Source of the DNA: Psychroflexus torquis ATCC 700755 | GTDB taxonomy: Bacteria; Bacteroidota; Bacteroidia; Flavobacteriales; Flavobacteriaceae | DNA: 64,000 nucleotides | Direction: 5' to 3' | NCBI RefSeq assembly: GCF_000153485.2 | Contig: NC_018721.1 | Span: 1,550,001 to 1,614,000 of the forward strand | Part shown: in pieces, positions 26,769 to 37,706 of the stretch | How positions within the stretch are numbered: the stretch's first letter is position 1 | Layout of the letters: the number at the start of each line of letters is the position of its first letter | Notes under the pieces: model-generated | Told to the model about the DNA's origin: nothing | The model's input: only the letters and a program-made list of their open reading frames with translations | Databases searched by the model: none | Made by a program: the position numbers and the translations under genes

Positions 26769-27881
26769 TTAGATTCTTTGTTTTACAGGAGACACTTCGG
26801 AAATCGGAAGGTTGAAATAAAATGTTGTTTCTACATTAGGAATGCTTTTTAAATAAACTTGTCCATTATAATGAGAAATAATTTTTTTAGCCATGCTTAA
26901 TCCAATTCCTGCGGATTTAGTGGATTCCATTGCTTCAAACATGTTGAATATTTTCTTGTGGTATTTTTCGTGTATTCCAATCCCATTATCTGTGATTGAA
27001 AAAACATAATCTTTCTGGGTAATATCACAGGCTATTTCAATAAAACCGGTTTTTTTATCAATATGGTTTAGAGCATTTCCTATTAAGATTTTAAATACTT
27101 TTTCCACCATATTTTCGTCAACAAATAAGGTAGGTAATTCATTTTTTATTTTAATTGTTACAGCAGACGGTTTATGGATTTCATTTATAATCCGTTTTAC
27201 AATAGTATTACTATTTACTAATTTGTTTTTAAAAGTAGCCGACGTGATATTGTTATAGTGTTCTAGTTTTGCTAATAGTAGATCCATTTTTTCTATTCTG
27301 TCCTCCATCAATTGAAAGTTGATAGTAGAATCTTGAAAATTATTAGTTTCATCCCGATCCTCTTGAGACCAAGTTAATAGATCTGAAATATTTCTTAAAG
27401 AAGATTTTAATTCATGTGAAATTAAATGAGAGTAATTATCTAGTTCATTTTTCTGACTTTGAAGAATCTTAGATAATGCTCCAGTTTTAGCACTAATAGT
27501 TTGGTCTATTATTAATTTTTTCTTAATTTTATTTTTAACAGCATTCAGCAGATCGTCTACATTTGTAGGTTTGGTTAAATAATCTTCAGCACCTAGATTC
27601 ATCCCAATTCTAATATCTTCCTTTTCTGCTTTTGCTGAAAGGAAGATTAATGGAATACTCACCGTTTTATTATTTGTTTGTAGTTTTTCAAACATTTCAA
27701 AACCGTTAAGCTCTGGCATAAGTATATCTGAAACAATAAGATCTGGCTGCTCTTTTAGAGCTAATTCAAAACCGATTAATCCGTTTTCAGCCTGAAAAAC
27801 CTCATAACCCTCCATGAGCAGGATATCATAAATCTCCTCTCTTATCGCTAAGGTGTCTTCTACAATTAATACTTTATACAT
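26769..27881 (-). CDS. Response regulator-histidine kinase fusion, soluble
   Basis: 370 residues. The N-terminal receiver (E8-D9, phosphoacceptor D52 in LIVSDILMPELNG, lysine in YLTKPTN) is followed by a short coiled coil, HisKA with HLISHELKSSLRNI, and HATPase_c (ILIGNALNHID, ITDNGIGIH, SAGIGLSMAKKII). The receiver-first order marks a kinase whose own activity is gated by phosphorylation from another kinase. It overlaps the upstream PAS kinase gene by 8 bp, which is the likely phosphate donor. Confidence 0.92.
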   Translation of the reverse strand: MYKVLIVEDTLAIREEIYDILLMEGYEVFQAENGLIGFELALKEQPDLIVSDILMPELNGFEMFEKLQTNNKTVSIPLIFLSAKAEKEDIRIGMNLGAEDYLTKPTNVDDLLNAVKNKIKKKLIIDQTISAKTGALSKILQSQKNELDNYSHLISHELKSSLRNISDLLTWSQEDRDETNNFQDSTINFQLMEDRIEKMDLLLAKLEHYNNITSATFKNKLVNSNTIVKRIINEIHKPSAVTIKIKNELPTLFVDENMVEKVFKILIGNALNHIDKKTGFIEIACDITQKDYVFSITDNGIGIHEKYHKKIFNMFEAMESTKSAGIGLSMAKKIISHYNGQVYLKSIPNVETTFYFNLPISEVSPVKQRI

Positions 27882-29946
27882 GTTGTTTTTTTAAAATCTT
27901 TATAATAAAGGATGTTCCATTTCCGAGGGTACTATTCACAATTATCTTTCCTCCTATTGCATCTATTGCTTCTTTTACAATTGTTAAACCAAGACCTGTT
28001 CCCTGGATTAAATCAACATTCTTTCCTCTAGAAAAAGGCTTAAAAATAGTTTTAAGCTCTGATTTGGAAATTCCTATTCCATAATCTGTTATCGTAATAA
28101 CGGTGTATTTTTTTTCGGAGGACAATGCAACAGTAATATTTTTAGTGGTTGGAGAATACTTTACAGCGTTACCGATTAAGTTGATGAAAATGTTTCTACC
28201 TGATTTTTCATCAATAAAAATATCAGTCATTTTTAGACCTTCGGCATCAATTAGTTTGATATCGTGTGATTTTTCACAGGCGCTAGAAACTTCGTCAATT
28301 ATTTCAGACATAAAGTCTCCAATATTTATATCTACAGGATGTTGTATAATTTTACCTGCTTCGGCCTTACCAACAATTAAAATATCGTCTAGTAGTTTTG
28401 TCATATGCAAAACCTGATCTTCAATTTTGTCTAGTTTTTTTTGTATTAAAATTGGCTCCATTTTAGACCAGTATTTTTTAATAGAGCCTGCAGCAAAATT
28501 AATTGATGATAACGGAGTTCTAAATTCATGTGAGGCCGTTGAAACGAATCTCGATTTTAACTCGTTTAATTCTTTTTGCTTTTCTAAGGCTTGGTTTAAT
28601 TTTAAGGTTCTTTCATTTACCTTCAATTCTAACTCGTTACGATAACCATCCAACTCAGTGATATCTTGTCCTACTCCTAATACACCCGTAATTTCTCCTT
28701 TAGCATCTCGACGCGTACTTGAATTTAATAATACCATTACACGCTGTCCATCTTTAGCAAATAGCGGGAATTCATAGTTGGCAGTTTCTTGACCAAGCAA
28801 CGCATCGTCCAATACTTTTTTAACCGACTCCCTATACTCTTTGGTGATGTAGTTTTGCACCAAATCTTTCCCTAATACTTCGTCTTTTGTAAATCCAGTA
28901 ATTTTTTCAGAAGTCTGGTTCCACTCATTGACGAGTCCTCTACTATCAATTCCAAAAATAGGAGCATTCGCAGTATCAATTAACAATGTCAAATCATGCG
29001 CGACATGTTCCATTTCAAAGCGGTAAACTTCAAGTTCAGTTTGATAGGCAAGTTCTTTGTTAGCAAGGATAAGTTCATTTGCACGTTTTTGCTTCTCTTT
29101 ATTGGCCAGAACTAACTCGTCAGCACGTTTTTGTTTCTCTTTGTTGGCTAGAATTAATTCATCTGCCCTGTTATCTTTCTCTTTATTCTGAAAGGCAAGT
29201 TCGGTATTGGCGATGGCTAATTCATCCGCACGTTTTTGTTTCTCTTTATTCTGAAAGGCAAGTTCAGTATTGGCAATGGCTAATTCATCTGCACGTTTTT
29301 GTTTTTCATTATTCTGGAAAGCAAGTTCGGTATTGGCAAGTATTAACTCATTTGCACGTTTTTCTTTTTCATTATTCTGGAAAGCAAGTTCGGTATTGGC
29401 ACTATTTAAATTATAGATATTTTCTTGTAACTCTACTCTCTTTTCTTTGAGTAAGTACTCAGTTTTAGAGCGTTCTTTTTGTTCTTTTTTAAGATTTTTT
29501 TTTAATTCAATTTTGGCCTTTTCAGCTTCTGTAATGTCTGACATGGAGATACCAACTCTATTTTTGGAAATTTTCCATGCAGTAACGCGATAAAACTTAT
29601 CATATGCAGCGCCATAACTTTTAAATCTAATTTCCTCTCCTGTTTTATCAACACTAGCAAAAGAAGTAAACCAATTGTCTTCTATGACATCAACGATTGA
29701 GGATATTTTTTTGTTTACTAATTGCTCCTGGGTTTTACCAAAAAACTTTGAGAAACAAATATTTGTTGCCCGATTATAGAAATCGATAGGTTGACCGTCC
29801 GTATCATAAATAAGCTCTATGACATTAACCATGTCTGCCATATTATCAAAGAACTCTTTATATGACAGCTCTTTTGAAGAAACAATAGCATTTTCTTTTA
29901 ACGCAATGAGCTCCATTTCCAGTTCTTTATACGACGGTTTACTCAT
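27874..29946 (-). CDS. PAS sensor histidine kinase with heptad-repeat signalling helix
   Basis: 690 residues. The N-terminal PAS-like domain (about 25-140) is followed by a long coiled coil (145-310) that includes a perfect tandem repeat (184-302), and a second PAS domain (about 315-440, FGIDSRGLVNEWNQ). HisKA (FVSTASHEFRTPLSSI) and HATPase_c (NLIGNAVKYSP, ITDYGIGIS, GTGLGLTIVKEAI) follow. There is no membrane segment. It is translationally coupled to the receiver-kinase gene downstream (8-bp overlap). The repeat could transmit or tune the signal between the two PAS domains. Confidence 0.92.
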   Translation of the reverse strand: MSKPSYKELEMELIALKENAIVSSKELSYKEFFDNMADMVNVIELIYDTDGQPIDFYNRATNICFSKFFGKTQEQLVNKKISSIVDVIEDNWFTSFASVDKTGEEIRFKSYGAAYDKFYRVTAWKISKNRVGISMSDITEAEKAKIELKKNLKKEQKERSKTEYLLKEKRVELQENIYNLNSANTELAFQNNEKEKRANELILANTELAFQNNEKQKRADELAIANTELAFQNKEKQKRADELAIANTELAFQNKEKDNRADELILANKEKQKRADELVLANKEKQKRANELILANKELAYQTELEVYRFEMEHVAHDLTLLIDTANAPIFGIDSRGLVNEWNQTSEKITGFTKDEVLGKDLVQNYITKEYRESVKKVLDDALLGQETANYEFPLFAKDGQRVMVLLNSSTRRDAKGEITGVLGVGQDITELDGYRNELELKVNERTLKLNQALEKQKELNELKSRFVSTASHEFRTPLSSINFAAGSIKKYWSKMEPILIQKKLDKIEDQVLHMTKLLDDILIVGKAEAGKIIQHPVDINIGDFMSEIIDEVSSACEKSHDIKLIDAEGLKMTDIFIDEKSGRNIFINLIGNAVKYSPTTKNITVALSSEKKYTVITITDYGIGISKSELKTIFKPFSRGKNVDLIQGTGLGLTIVKEAIDAIGGKIIVNSTLGNGTSFIIKILKKQHV
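29041..29397 (-). repeat. In-gene tandem repeat encoding heptad units
   Basis: The units encode ANTELAFQN[N/K]EKQKRADELAI-type segments of 21 residues (63 bp), repeated four times. Two 14-residue units (ANKEKQKRADELVL) and a partial unit follow. Unit lengths are three and two heptads, so the coiled-coil register is kept across the array. DNA identity between units is high, so slippage or recombination could change the copy number. Confidence 0.9.
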
Positions 29947-30109
29947 AATTTTATAATTTTAAATTAAACCTAGTACGCTTTTGTTTTTATAAGTTTATTT
30001 ACTTTCTGCTCACACTATTATAACCCGTTATTTCTCAACCCAACTTTAAACAAAAGGGCTACACACTGACAAAAGGCAAATAACATTAATCTACTAAAAT
30101 TAATATTAT

Positions 30110-30313
30110 TTACCACAGTACACACACATAATTTAGTAGAAAAGTATATTTCGTTTTTCTAGTATCTGCCTTATAGGCTAGACCTATATTTATTTCGATT
30201 TTATCTTTGGTTTCTACCAAGACTTTAGTAATCCTAAGATCATTACATTCTTGTTCTATAGTCCATTCATCGACATTTAAATGCATCTCATCTGTATAAA
30301 ACGTGTAATTCAT
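30110..30313 (-). CDS. Small hypothetical protein
   Basis: 67 residues (MNYTFYTDEMHLNVDEWTIE...), not recognised. Alternating polar/hydrophobic residues (KDKIEINIGLAYKADTRKTKYTFLL) suggest a small beta-rich fold. It sits between the PAS kinase and the GAF kinase with its own space. There is no clear ribosome-binding site, so it may be spurious. Confidence 0.4.
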   Translation of the reverse strand: MNYTFYTDEMHLNVDEWTIEQECNDLRITKVLVETKDKIEINIGLAYKADTRKTKYTFLLNYVCVLW

Positions 30314-30410
30314 AGGACGTAATAATTTATGATTAAGAAATTATTTATTTTCACTCATTAAAATTATTTTATCAATTTTGAAAACAAATTATATGTCTAA
30401 ATAAGCATTT

Positions 30411-31610
30411 ATGATTTCCCACGATATTCCACTGAATGAAAGTGAAAGGTTGAAAAGTTTATATAAATATAATATTTTAGATACTTTACCTGAAGAGGAT
30501 TTTGATGCCATTACAAATATTGCTGCTAGTATTTGCAAGACCCCTATTTCACTCGTCTCTATTATTGATAAAGACAGGCAATGGTTTAAATCTCATCACG
30601 GATTAAATAGCACAGAAACACCAAGAGATATTTCTTTTTGTTCCCACAGTATTTTAACTCCAAATGAATTATTTATTGTTAACGATGCTACAAAAGATGA
30701 ACGCTTTTATGATAATCCACTAACTACAAATTACCCTAACGTTATTTTTTATGCAGGGGCTCCATTAAATAGTTCAGACGGTCATTGTTTAGGCACTTTA
30801 TGTGTTATTGATAAAACAGCGAGAAAGCTAAATAAAGATCAGAAAGAGAACTTAAAATTATTAGCAAAACAAGTCGTTAATTTATTGGAGTTAAGGAGAA
30901 AGAACGCAGAATTATCGCAGGCAAATGAGGAGGTTTTAAGGTTAAATAAACAATTAAGTGCATTTGCTTACAAGTTATCGCACGACATCAAGACCCCAAT
31001 AAGTGGAATAAAGCATCTTTCTGAGATAATACAGGAAGATTATGCCCTCGCATTAGATAGTAAAGGAAAATCGTGGCTCGCGCTAATTTCTTCTAGCAGC
31101 ACCTATTTATATTCTTTGGTTGAAGGAATGTTGAATTTTACAAAATCTACAAATGCTGAAATAGTTTTTGAAACGTTTAATTTTCAAAAACTACTCGAAC
31201 AAATTAAATCATCTTGTAATTGGGAGCATACATATATTATCAACTATACTAATTGTAATATTACTTTAAAACAATCAAAAATAGCTTTCATTCAAATATT
31301 TCAAAATCTACTCTCTAATAGCATAAAGTTTGTAGGTGAATCGCAATCTATTATTTCTATTTCTTTAGAGGTTGACTCGAAATTTTACAAGATAATTTAT
31401 AAAGATAACGGTCCTGGGATTGATAAAAAATACCATAAAAAAGTATTTGAACTTTTTGAAACTTTAGAGAAGAGCAGTAGTACTGGAATTGGTCTCCCTA
31501 CTGTTTCAGATCTATTACAAAGGTTAGAAGGAAGTATTGAAATAGAAAGTCCAAAAGAAAAGAAATTAGGAATTGAGTTTTGTATAAAAATTCCAATTAT
31601 AAAAGATTGA
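30411..31610 (+). CDS. GAF-domain sensor histidine kinase, soluble
   Basis: 399 residues. The N-terminal GAF domain (about 22-165; ICKTPISLVSIIDKDRQWFK, FCSHSIL, FYAGAPLNSSDGHCLGTLCV) is the type found in many light- or redox-linked kinases. HisKA follows (AYKLSHDIKTPISGI), then HATPase_c (NLLSNSIKFVG, YKDNGPGID, STGIGLPTVSDLL). There are no membrane segments and no adjacent regulator gene, so its partner must be elsewhere, possibly one of the single-domain receivers nearby. Confidence 0.92.
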   Translation: MISHDIPLNESERLKSLYKYNILDTLPEEDFDAITNIAASICKTPISLVSIIDKDRQWFKSHHGLNSTETPRDISFCSHSILTPNELFIVNDATKDERFYDNPLTTNYPNVIFYAGAPLNSSDGHCLGTLCVIDKTARKLNKDQKENLKLLAKQVVNLLELRRKNAELSQANEEVLRLNKQLSAFAYKLSHDIKTPISGIKHLSEIIQEDYALALDSKGKSWLALISSSSTYLYSLVEGMLNFTKSTNAEIVFETFNFQKLLEQIKSSCNWEHTYIINYTNCNITLKQSKIAFIQIFQNLLSNSIKFVGESQSIISISLEVDSKFYKIIYKDNGPGIDKKYHKKVFELFETLEKSSSTGIGLPTVSDLLQRLEGSIEIESPKEKKLGIEFCIKIPIIKD

Positions 31611-32440
31611 AAGTGATCTCTTTTTAATCTTTTATTTAACATCTAATTTAAGGAGCAAATTATAGCATAAAAATTGGCGTGTCATCTCTGCTACATTTTT
31701 CAATGATAGAATTTACATATATCCTGCTTGTTTTATAATACCCCTAGCATTTTTTATTCTCTAAACCGAACTATGTTTTTATTGAGATTCATTTTAGAGG
31801 GGCTTAAGTTTAAGAACATAGGAAATGCTTTATGAATAAAACAACTAGATCACTTATGCGAAAATTAATTTTTATAATAGCTAGGTAACACACTATTCCT
31901 GCTTTTGGAAACTCTAGAAAATTGACTTCCGGTGGTTATTCAAACTAAATTGCTGACCTCGGATATGTTCAAGTCGGGGTGTCGAAAAAATGTTTAGTGT
32001 GTACATATTTCAGGACGTGTCATTATGGTTGTTAACTGTCGAGTTTTACAATAGTGTATAAGATTAGTTGAGTAGTTTAAGCTTCGTAAACCTCTTGAGG
32101 TATCAAAAGGCATTGCCATGTGAAAAAGGTATTGGTATAAAATAAATCAGTGGAATACATCTTTGTATAAACTCCTAATTATTAAAAAAACGCTCAAGTC
32201 AAACAAAGCCTATAGAATCCTTAGGGATCATATAAGCGGTGTTTGACGAATCTTAAATAAAGAAACCTTACACCTTAGCTTGACAGGTATACTCATCGGT
32301 AATAAAGCGCCTTAATTACCCCATACACTGTTCATCTGCAAAATCTTACCCTCTAACTATCCTCTAATTACACTCAACGAATATTAAATTAATTTATCCT
32401 AAAAGTTTTTAGTTTTAAAAAATGATAAAATATAAAAACC
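31611..32440. other. Intergenic, nothing recognised
   Basis: 830 bp without a convincing gene or RNA. It is AT-rich with scattered short ORFs. It presumably contains the promoter of the ice-binding protein gene near its right end. Confidence 0.4.
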
Positions 32441-34808
32441 ATGAAAACAATTATTCTCTCCATCGCTATTATCGCATATAGTTTTAGTTCTATAGCGCAA
32501 GATGAACAGCCACCAATAGATATCTATCTTGGCACGGCAGCTAATTTTATACTGTTTACAGGAGCTGGAGCAGTCGCCAATACTGGAGTTTCTGAAATTA
32601 CTGGTGATGTTGGATCACACGCAGGAGCGATAGCTGGGTTTGGACTACCTACAGTTTTAAATGGAACTATACAAAACACAAATTCTATTACTGCGCAAGC
32701 TTTATTAGATTTAGCAGCAGCCTGCGTTCAACTTCAAAATATACCAGCAACCATAACAGACCACAGTGGAATTTTTGGAAGTCTAGAAGGGGAAACTATT
32801 TATCCCGGAGTTTATAGTAATGCTGCTGCAGTATCACTTACTGGAACGCTAACTCTAGATGCTCAGGGAGATCCTGATGCTATGTTTATTTTTAAAATTA
32901 CAGGAGCGCTTAACTCGGTTGCTGGTGCTACAGTTCTTTTGGCCAATGGTGCCTCCTCTGAAAATGTGTATTGGATTGCCGTTGGTGCACTTGCTTTGGG
33001 TGCAAACACAACTATGAAGGGAACCGCAATAGCATATCCTGGAGCTGTTTCATTAGGAGCAGGTGCAAGTATAGATGGAAGCTTATACTCTACAGTTGGC
33101 GCGATCGCAATTAATTCAACAGTTGGAACAAAACCAACCTATAATACTCCGTTTGGTTGTGATATAAATGCTTATCTATTTCAGGACAACGATGTATACA
33201 CTATAGATTTAGCATCAGGAAGTTCTTATGAAATTGCAACGGATATTACTACAGGAGATATAAATGCAACGGGGTACAATCCAGTAGACGGATATATCTG
33301 GGGATCTTTAAGTTCACCTGAAAAAACGATAGTGCGTGTTGGTAAAAATTTCAATACAACTAGTTATTATATAGATGAATTACCAAGTAGTGATACAAAG
33401 ATTGGAGATGTAAGTGCAGATGGTATCTATTATTTAAAAGGAGAAGATACTACCTATTATAAAATAGACCTTAATCCTAGTTCTGCAGATTTCGCTCAAC
33501 ACCAATCGACAGAAAGCTTATCTCAAAACATAAGTATAGATGACTGGGCTTTTAATGCTGTTGATGGAAATTTATACGCAATAGAGAAAATCTCGAATAT
33601 TTTATACCGCATTGACCCTTCAGATGGAAACGTACAAACTATGGGTGAAGTACCTATCTTATCTGGATCAACCTATACCTATGATGCAGTCTATTTTGAT
33701 GTAGATGGTCGTTTCTACATCTCAGCAAGTGAAATAGGAACTATATTCGTAGTGCAAGATGTTCAAGATCTAGATGGCTCAAACGCTATAGATTCTAATC
33801 TGTTTGCCTTTGGACCTTCAAGTTCAAATAGCGATGGAGCACGTTGTCCAACAGCTCTTGTTGCTCAAGAAATTTGTGATAACGGTATAGATGATGACGG
33901 TGATGGTTTAATTGACTGTGAAGACCCTTCCTGCTCTGGGTATGGAAGTTGTCCCATAATAGAATCGAATACCTCTGGAGGTAATGATGGTGGTTTAGAA
34001 AGCAACAATCGACTGTCCGATAAGATTAGTCAAAGAAATTATAATCGAGCAAAAATCAATTATAGATTTGATAGAGGTGTTGCTAGACGAGTCTCAAAAT
34101 CATCAAATTATGCGAAAAGAAGTCCAAATTCAAATTTTCAATTGCAAAACTTCATTCCACTCACAGTGATTGATGAAGATTATGTTATCGATTCCACTCC
34201 TATAGATTTATTAGGAATCACTAATGCAGTAGACGTATATTCTGTTGATTAGATTAAAAATGAAGAATCTATAGCGTCTGTTCTAGCTTTAAAAACTGAA
34301 AATGGTGTTTATGAACACACAAAATATATTTGTGATCGGTTATTAGGAGCCGAACTAATTTCTGTTTCGACTATAGAAATAAATGGGCATAGTTTTATTA
34401 AATCTATCATTAGAAACACAAATAATTCTAGTGAGTTTGTCTTAAGCCTTTCGGCAAAAATTACGAATAACGAAAAAAATTTTTCAATTGAAAGCCACTG
34501 GAATATAGATCAATATGAAGAAAACATCACCTTTTATAATTTTCAAATTTGGTCCAATTCAATAGATAATTTATTGTTGTTAGGACAAGAGGTTCTTAAC
34601 TTATTAGATATTGAAAAACCGATTTCTGAGTATAATAATTCAACACCTCCAACTGTTTTTGTTAGAAAAGGAAAGTATTTTAATGGAAACTTAAAGTTGC
34701 AAATTGTGAATACTAATGCAAGTGAGACGATTTCTTTTGCAGCTGGATTAAGACAAACTGAAACAAGTACAGTCGAAAATATGACGTCTTCAATTGATTT
34801 AAACAAAG

Positions 34809-36506
34809 GTAACTAATCAGTCTACCCGTTGAAACTCAAATTTAGCGATAAGCGCTAATTCATCCAAGACATTTAGCCCATTTTTAATTATGGTGTCTAT
34901 GACAGATCGTATTTGCGCAAAATTTTGTGCGGCTTGTTCAATTTTAAATTGACCAGATATTTTTTGTTTTACCTTTACATTTCTAATAGCTCTTTCAGAG
35001 GCATTATTGTCTGCTGGCACATTTTCTAGGAAAAGAAAGGTGAATAAATGCTGTCTTTCACGCCGCATCCGTTTATAAAAGCTAAAGAGTTCTTTATGAG
35101 TTTTATCAGGCGGTTTTTCTAATAAGCATTGGAGTTTTTGAATTATTTTTGCGCGCTCAATGGTGTACTCTTTATTTTGAAATGGCAGTGTTTTTTTAAG
35201 TTCTAAAGCATCATAGAGAAGTTTAGAAAAATCAAGACCCCAAGTAGCAGATTTATATTTTAGATTCAAGTAATTTAATCTGCGCTGCAAGTGAGGCAAA
35301 CAACTTTGATGATTTTTAGCAAACGTGTTTAGGTGTGGTTTCCATCCATCATGTACTAGTGTACTATTGGGAAATCCATTTGGAAAATGAGTTGTTACCG
35401 TTTCGCCTTTTCTGTTTCTTGAATGCGTAATATAGTTAGATTAGGGTTTGCCAAGTCCAAAACCAGTGTTTGCTTCTGTTTACTTTCACCCCTGTTTCAT
35501 CTGCACAATAACTGTACTATTTGCAGACCCTTTGTTTTATAATTTCATAAATTGGTTTTGTTTTATCGGAAAAACGATTTAACAAACAATGAATTCCACC
35601 TTCACTAATATGGATGTTAAAAACAGCGTTAAAGACTTCTTGCATTCTTGCAAAAGGCAAGAATTGACGCGCATGAAAATAAGCGACAAGTCCTTCTATA
35701 TTTTCGCCATAGCTAATAGAAGTGTTTACTCCAGATGGAAAGTCTGCGGTAGATGTACATCCACAATTACAAATTTTACTAAAAGTTTGATATTCTTTAA
35801 AAACAGCCTTGATAGGCGGAATATCAACTATTTGACGGGATTGTTCTTTCTGTGGAGAAAAGTCTTGTAATGCGTTTCCACAAGAAGTACAATAATCGGG
35901 TACTAATTCTATAATCTCATCGGGATGAGCTGTCATCTCTAAAGTTTTGCCTTTTCGTCCTTTTTGACCGCCTACTTTTCGATCAGATGATTTGCGCAAA
36001 CTTTGATTTGGTTTAGGATGGTTTTCATCCTTTGAAGGAGGCATAGAGCTGTTGCGACTGTTTTTTGGATTTTCGTAGGTAAATAATTTATCCTTTAACT
36101 GTCTATTCTCTTTTAACAGTAGCTGATTTTGCTTTATGATACCTCGGTTCTCTTTAATTAATCCTTGATTCTCTTGGATCAATGCTTGGTTCTGATTTGC
36201 CAAGCCTTCAAGTTCATTTACTTGTCTAGCGAGAGAAGTAAACGTCGCATACAACTCTTGATATGTTGGCTTTATTGACAAAAAACAGTTTTATTCAAAG
36301 TACCTACAATACAGCTAAAATAGCGGTGTAAAAAACCACGAGTTATCAAGAAAACAAAAGAAGTTGTTAACTGATATGGATAAAATCAATGTTTTTCCAA
36401 TTTGAAAAAAAACAGAAACAAAATCTTGTTAATAAGACAATTAAAAATGTTAATAACCTAAGGACTTCCTAAAATAACCATCCGAAACTTAGTACTGATT
36501 AGTTAC
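34809..36506 (-). mobile_element. IS66-family insertion sequence (degenerate)
   Basis: The 1698-bp element has ends GTAACTAATCAGT / ACTGATTAGTTAC, typical of IS66. It is flanked by the 8-bp duplication AAACAAAG (34801-34808 and 36507-36514). Only a tnpC-type transposase is present, as in short IS66 members, and it is broken. It interrupts the ice-binding gene. Confidence 0.92.
34817..36281 (-). pseudogene. IS66 transposase, broken by stops and frameshifts
   Basis: The N-terminal part (35517-36281, 254 residues) has the coiled-coil leader (NQALIQENQGLIKENRG), a basic region (NSSMPPSKDENHPKPNQ), a zinc-finger motif (CTSCGNAL...CNCGC) and the start of the DDE domain. A TAG (35514-35516) interrupts just before YSYCADETGVKVN. 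At least one frameshift follows (about 35430-35460). The C-terminal frame (34817-35299) has LFLENVPADNNASERAIRNV. It is inactive unless complemented. Confidence 0.88.
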
Positions 36507-37380
36507 AAACAAAGATTATATAATCGATTTAGAGTTTCCGACAGGAAGTTTATTTGACATTGGTTTTAGAATTAGTGATGGTTTAGCGACACCAGATGAT
36601 TTATTTATGTCTGATGGACCTTGGGGATATGATGATTCTGCTGTAAGTTCGAATATTACTGCTTTTTTAATTGAACCTAATGAAATCATTTTTGAAGCTG
36701 ATGAGTTTCCGGTTGAAAGAAATGTATCTCTAAAAGCAATAACAAGTGAATATGTTGCAGTATACAGGGCATTAACGCCTCGATTTAATCCAGTCAATTT
36801 ATCAGATTTTAACAGTCTTAAACTAAATGCAAAAGGGACAGGGAGCCTACAAATAACATTTGTTAAAAAGAGTATCCTTAAGTGGGAAGATCAGTACAAA
36901 ACAACGATTGAATTAACTGATGAGATTCAAGATTTTCATATTTCTTTTTCAGATATTCAATCTATACTAGAGTCTGAATTAGTCTTAGATGATTTGGTTA
37001 CTATTGTATTTACTATGATTTCTGAAAATGGAGAAATGGTCGAAAAAGGGATGACCCTTGAAGATATTAGATTTTCAGTAGAAAACAATGAAATCACTAC
37101 TACTAATGATTTTAATAAATTACAAGCCATCCCTAATCCAATGGGATCGAATACCAGTATTTATTTTGCTTCAAATCAATCTGAAGATATCATATTCATG
37201 GTATATGACCAAACAGGGAAACTAGTCTTACAAAACAATTTTAAGACTTCTGTAGGCAAAAACCAACTCATATTCAACAGACAAAGTTTAAAGAGTGGGT
37301 TATATATCTGCCTGATAAAAAACTCAATAATCAATTACAGTCCGCTAAAATTATTAGTTAAATAAATGGCTTATAATGAA

Positions 37381-37420
37381 GAAAAAGGGCAAAAGAGAAA
37401 TCTTTCGCCCTTTTTCTTTA
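37381..37420 (+). terminator. Rho-independent terminator after the ice-binding gene
   Basis: GAAAAAGGGC (37381-37390), a 16-base loop and GCCCTTTTTC (37407-37416) are followed by TTTA. It lies just past the last stop of the ice-binding frame. The A-run before the stem makes it potentially bidirectional. Confidence 0.75.
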
Positions 37421-37488
37421 TTATAATTTAAGGTGAAAGACTGTTTTACGTGCTACAGTTGTTTTAAAACCAGTTTATAAAAGGCTTA

Positions 37489-37648
37489 TACCAAATTAGA
37501 CCTATAATGACGCAATAAATCGTTTCTTTTTCGCCTGCTTTTCATCAAAAATAATTACCGTAGCTAAGGCTATGCTAGTTATTTTTGATTTCAATCAATC
37601 AAAAAATAATTCAATTTATTCATACGGCATTATAAATATAATTTGGTA
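37489..37648. repeat. Palindromic MITE-like element, short type
   Basis: The 160-bp copy has the same ends and central CGTAGCTAAGGCTATG as the 19741 and 21194 copies. It is 4 bp shorter because one CAAT unit of the CAATCAATCA run is missing. It lies between the ice-binding gene terminator and an IS3 remnant. Confidence 0.85.
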
Positions 37649-37706
37649 TTAGAAATAAACTCAAGACCCTTGTCATGTCTTGCCTCTTAATTTTTTCTAT
37701 TCCTAC

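Larger units (their letters stand above)
32441..37365 (+). pseudogene. Ice-binding (DUF3494) T9SS-sorted protein gene, broken by a nonsense codon and IS66
   Basis: Order: signal peptide (residues 1-19), DUF3494 ice-binding domain (about 25-235; repeats such as SLTGTLTLDAQGDPDAMFIF and AIAYPGAVSLGAGASIDGSL), and a beta-propeller-like region (250-470). A DGDGLIDCEDPSC calcium-type motif follows, then a tail. A TAG at 34250-34252 ends the 603-codon first frame, but the same frame continues without a start (IKNEESIASVLALKTENGVY) up to the IS66 at 34809. Deleting the IS and one 8-bp repeat joins LNK to DYIIDLEFPTGSLF and runs on to a type IX sorting domain (LQAIPNPMGSNTSIYF...GLYICLIKNS) at 37365. 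The ancestral protein was about 1070 residues. The first frame may still make an ice-binding protein, but without the sorting signal. Confidence 0.82.

Noticed and set aside
29041..29397. Possible CRISPR array because of regular repetition
   Set aside because: Units are adjacent without spacers, lie in frame inside a kinase gene and encode a coiled coil. No CRISPR array or cas gene is seen anywhere in the window.
29079..29450. Plus-strand 123-codon repetitive frame (VFVSLYSERQV...)
   Set aside because: It is the antisense of the heptad tandem repeat; its repetition comes from the kinase gene.
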